Positions 61,025 through 64,000 of a stretch of DNA of 64,000 bases are shown here, one piece after another. Both the position numbers and the translations under genes were made by a program. Position 1 is the first letter of the stretch. Each line of letters starts with the position of its first letter. The stretch is from NCBI GenBank assembly GCA_018296165.2, contig JACKQL020000005.1:1488001-1552000 (forward strand), in the 5' to 3' direction. Source of the stretch: Termitomyces sp. T153 (Eukaryota > Basidiomycota > Agaricomycetes > Agaricales > Lyophyllaceae). The notes beneath the pieces were generated by a model. That model did no database searches. It saw only the letters and a list, made by a program, of their open reading frames with translations, and was not told where the DNA came from.

Positions 61025-62313
61025 TTAATTACACCTAGTTCTAGCACACCATAGAAAAAGAGCAGATAAGTTAGTTGAATGGCCAACAATGGGAGTGTTA
61101 TTGATCCACTTGGTGAACTGATCCAGAGTTGGCCATTTGGTACTAAAATGGTCTTTAGCCTTAATTCTAAGATTTGGATCAAAATAAATGCCAAAAGCAA
61201 TGGGTGCTAAGACATCTCTGAAATTGGGATTGCATCCTTGAGCCTTTGGAAGAATATCTCCATGCAAAGAGTCATCCAGTTGAGGAATGTGACAAAACCA
61301 ACACACTGCAGGGTGAATGCAAGGATGATAGTGAATTTGCCATTGCCATGCTTGGAATACTGCAACATCAGCATCTGGCAGGCTTGTATCAAGTGTATTG
61401 CAAGCAGTGATGGAATGCTTTGCAGAGTCAACACCACAAAGATCACAAAAAGTACAGGTGTCTTGAAATAGTGCAAGTGCTTCATGCAATTGCTAAATAT
61501 ACAATGCTCCAGTTTTAGAATGTTCCACATGATTCTTCTTGGCCAGGGTCATTTGAGTATGAAAAGAAGCTGATGCATCTTCAAACTTGCACTTCAGTTG
61601 AGGTCTACAAATTTGAATAAATTCTATCAAACCCAGGTTTCATTTTCTGAACTTACTGTGTAGATGGCAGAGCTCTATTGGTAAAATCCACAGGTCTAGA
61701 ATTGCCTTTCCTCTTTAAAGACTTCATCTCAGGCCTGTCAATGGATATTAATCTTGTAAAACAACAATGAAGTTTTTAAGACTGACTCTGAGCAAGCTGA
61801 AATAGATCTCAAAATGGACATAGATTGAGTGATTGAGGAAGTGCCACTAGATGATATGTTTGGCTGCTCAGTGATAGTGCTTGATGGCTCACTTCTTCCT
61901 ACATTTCTGTATGAATGTGTTAGAAGTGTTCATAATTGTATAATAATATGAAACATACTGTACAATTGCAGGCACCAAGCATCAAGAACATCTTGGACTA
62001 TTTTTAGTTACACCACAAGAGATTCCCTCCTTCTAAGTAAAAGAAGTAATGCTATAGCAAATGCAATAATTTGAGCAATATATCATTGTTCACATAGCCT
62101 TGTATCCATGGTGATCAATACCATCTTCAGGAGGATGCTGGTATTTGCCCATGTTTGATTTATACCATGGAATGATGACAGATCTTGCTCATTGTCCATC
62201 TCTACCTGCTCAGCCCACTTCTTGAGTAAAACCAATCATCTGTTTGGGTGTGCCAGCATGAATCACAAGTTGAACATTGGGATAGTCATTGCCAGCTCCA
62301 AATGCATTGGTAC
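61025..62313 (-). pseudogene. RecQ-type DNA helicase relic, C-terminal part
   Basis: A minus-strand relic of a 3'-5' DNA helicase of the RecQ family. At 62313-62200 it reads TNAFGAGNDYPNVQLVIHAG then TPKQMIGFTQEVG-stop-AGRDGQ, which is helicase motif V followed by motif VI (Q-E-x-x-R-A-G-R-D-G) with the Arg codon replaced by TGA. More stops follow. Downstream are PEDGIDHHGYKAM and KEGISCG, the usual continuation in basidiomycete RecQ-like proteins. At 61489-61025 a Cys/His region (CTFCDLCG, then HPAVCWFCHIPQLDD) and PIVGHSTNLSALFLW resemble the C-terminal region of the same group. The ATPase N-terminal half (Walker A, DEAH) is missing: the sequence is cut at 62313 by a diverged LTR piece. At least one stop is a CGA to TGA change, as CpG decay predicts. 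Confidence 0.7.
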
Positions 62314-62314
62314 A

Positions 62315-62475
62315 TGTCAGAATTTGTCAGAAGGCTATCAGGGTTGGCTGGGGAAGTATCAGAGTTAGCCAGAGAGGGCACCATGGGTGGACAAAGGTTG
62401 AGGGAGGTTAAGAAGGCATTGGTGGGTACTCTAGGAAGGGAGGGTGGTTCAGAGATCTGGAAGTGGGTTGTGATA
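62315..62475. mobile_element. Diverged, internally deleted relative of the solo LTR family
   Basis: A 161-bp piece with TGTCA at the left and TGATA (TGACA with C to T) at the right. It resembles the last part of the 1.15-kb LTRs (CAGAGTTAGCC(A/G)G-(A/G)GAGG repeats and the end GGGTTGTGATA). It lacks most of the LTR body and has no matching target-site duplication. It interrupts the RecQ-like relic. Confidence 0.5.
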
Positions 62476-64000
62476 GCAATTGTAAGAGGACAACTCCTTT
62501 GAGTAACTCCAATGGGTAACTCCAAGTCTATCTAGCCTTAGTCATAGGTATAGCATCATCTCTAGCATATTTAATTGACCAGCTGCCAAGCCCCTGCACT
62601 CTCCAGTCAGTATTAGTCAGCTCTTTGTAGTCATTGGACTCTATTTCTCCTTTCCACATATTTTTAGTAATTACTGCTTAGCATACTTGGGCTGCTTACT
62701 ACATATAGCATTAGTCACAGTGCAGCCACAGATGTAGTATATAAGCTAGTCAGCAGGATAGGATATTCTCTTACCAAACAATAGCAGTGTTCTCCTCACC
62801 TATCCATCAAACCAACTGTAAGAGCTCCAGTGTCATTACTCACATTTGGCTTGTTGCACTTGCTCCTTGCCTGACTCTTAGCTGCCTTATGCCCCTTCAA
62901 CTCTTGCTTGTTGCTTGTGACTGCCTGCCTTCCATTGGGTTTATCCATGGAATGCTTGTCCTCTTACAGCAATGACCAGAGGATGGATGAGCATCCTGAC
63001 TTCAAGGCACCTCTATCTACTGCTGGACCATCAAAACTAGTAGCAGCTAAGGCTGGACCATCAATGCCAGAAACTTCTAAGGCTGGCTCCACAAAGCCAG
63101 CTACATTCAACATACAAGTGGACAACTCTGCAGTCATTGCCACTCCAATTGCCTTTCCTGTAAATGTGCTGCAGGAATCAGAGTCAGAAATGATTGAAGT
63201 CCTCAAACCAAGGACATATACTATGCCAACTGCCCTATTCCACAAGCTAGTCCAACCAGTGCATTGCAACCTCTATGTTCTCAAGCTGCAGCTGGTGCCA
63301 TAGGTACATTGGACTTGGGAAGCAATAATAATGACAATGTCACAACATCTAAGCAATGTATCTTGAACAGCACCTCGGATCATGATGCCACTGAGCATCA
63401 TTGTAAGCAGAAGCATAACACTAATGCCAAGTAGCTGTTAGCCATTGACATCAAGAAGTTCAAACTGAACTTCAAGCATCTCAATGATACAGTGCTCAGC
63501 CACCTTCCAGATAGCTGGGACACTATGCTAGTGTGAGGGCACTATGAGCACCACAATGACTTCCAGAGTATCTTGCACCTCAACTTCTATTGGTTGCCAA
63601 CAACCAATTCAGTCTTTATCAGTGACAAGGTGGTCTTTTCCTGATCAACTGAAATGGCAGGGATATTTCATATCTTCTTGCATTATGAACAATTGTACAA
63701 GTGGGCTCCTTAAAGAATGCCTATGAACCTAGAATAGCTGTGATTGATGCTCCAGACTATATGTGAGCCCTGTGCTCCCATTACCATAAAGGAGCAAATA
63801 TATACCATTCTCCTTGTTCAGGAGTTCTATTAGATCTCCTTCTATATAGCCTCTAACATCTAAAGTCACACAATGTAATGCATCATGGAGCCACCTCCAA
63901 GGAGCTAGCCACTTCTCTACTATGAGGGGACTGTTACTGGCAATCATTCCCCTTGCCTTCTCAGTTGTTGGCCATGCTTGGCTGCATAGATAACAACACC
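62476..64000. other. Retroelement-like debris, unassigned
   Basis: CpG-free. 62480-62815 begins TGTAAGAGGACAACTCC and contains a TATA-like AGTATATAAGC at about 62737, reminiscent of an LTR, followed by a plus-strand 131-codon frame (62908-63303) rich in Ala/Ser/Pro and then broken frames to about 63720. This order suggests the 5' end of an LTR retrotransposon (LTR then gag), but no gag or protease motif is visible and the second LTR would lie outside the window. Confidence 0.35.

Overview
The window looks like a nuclear contig from a filamentous basidiomycete, most likely an Agaricomycete. Reasons visible in the sequence: most genes are broken by many short (about 45-70 nt) GT-AG introns; the recognisable families are typical of mushroom-forming fungi (class I hydrophobin, DUF6534 membrane protein, fungal MFS with a DPQNWS-type start, isoprenylcysteine methyltransferase-like protein, large-G-domain GTP-binding protein, Rds1-like ferritin fold); tRNA genes carry introns one base 3' of the anticodon; and transposon-derived stretches are almost free of CpG, as expected where repeats are cytosine-methylated or hit by a CpG-directed RIP-like process. 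The species cannot be told from the sequence.

Layout. 1-5777 is CpG-depleted transposon debris holding a wrecked Ty3/gypsy reverse transcriptase/RNase H stretch (2168-3420). A young CpG-rich solo LTR (5783-6934) sits in it with a perfect GTTTA target-site duplication. 6940-11044 holds no recognisable gene. A 5'-truncated LINE with a 14-bp target-site duplication lies at 11045-11705. From about 9.1 to 48 kb CpG content is mostly normal and the host-like genes lie here: an ICMT-like methyltransferase (17126-17883, +), an MFS transporter (19901-22416, -), two tandem hydrophobin-like genes with lesions (25559-26141 and 27037-27655, +), a serine-rich mid2-like membrane protein (28022-29399, +), tRNA-Arg(CCT) and tRNA-Leu(CAG) (both -), a GTP-binding protein (31279-33434, +), a DUF6534 protein (36695-38121, +), a probable F-box-type fragment (39102-39960, -), an aldo/keto reductase (40523-42425, -), a damaged tRNA-Glu(CTC) (43222-43313, +), a small single-pass membrane protein (44724-45288, +) and a ferritin-like pseudogene (about 45660-46250, -).

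48.5-64 kb is again CpG-depleted and repetitive. It holds three partial copies of a large coding family I do not recognise (C 50620-51000, A 51341-53400, B 54600-60320, all -), a degenerate minisatellite between A and B (53785-54450), two older solo LTRs of the same family as the one at 5.8 kb (55738-56917 and 58165-59315) that both landed in copy B, and upstream of B the C-terminal part of a RecQ-type helicase relic (61025-62313, -) cut by a diverged relative of the same LTR. The right end carries further retroelement-like debris.

The genes do not form a pathway. The interest lies in the transposon archaeology: one LTR family at three stages of CpG decay, an old insertion checkable against an uninterrupted paralogue in the same window, and the RecQ-plus-unknown-family neighbourhood, which may be a multi-gene mobile or telomere-linked unit. 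Several host-like genes (hydrophobins, ferritin, tRNA-Glu) also look recently broken.
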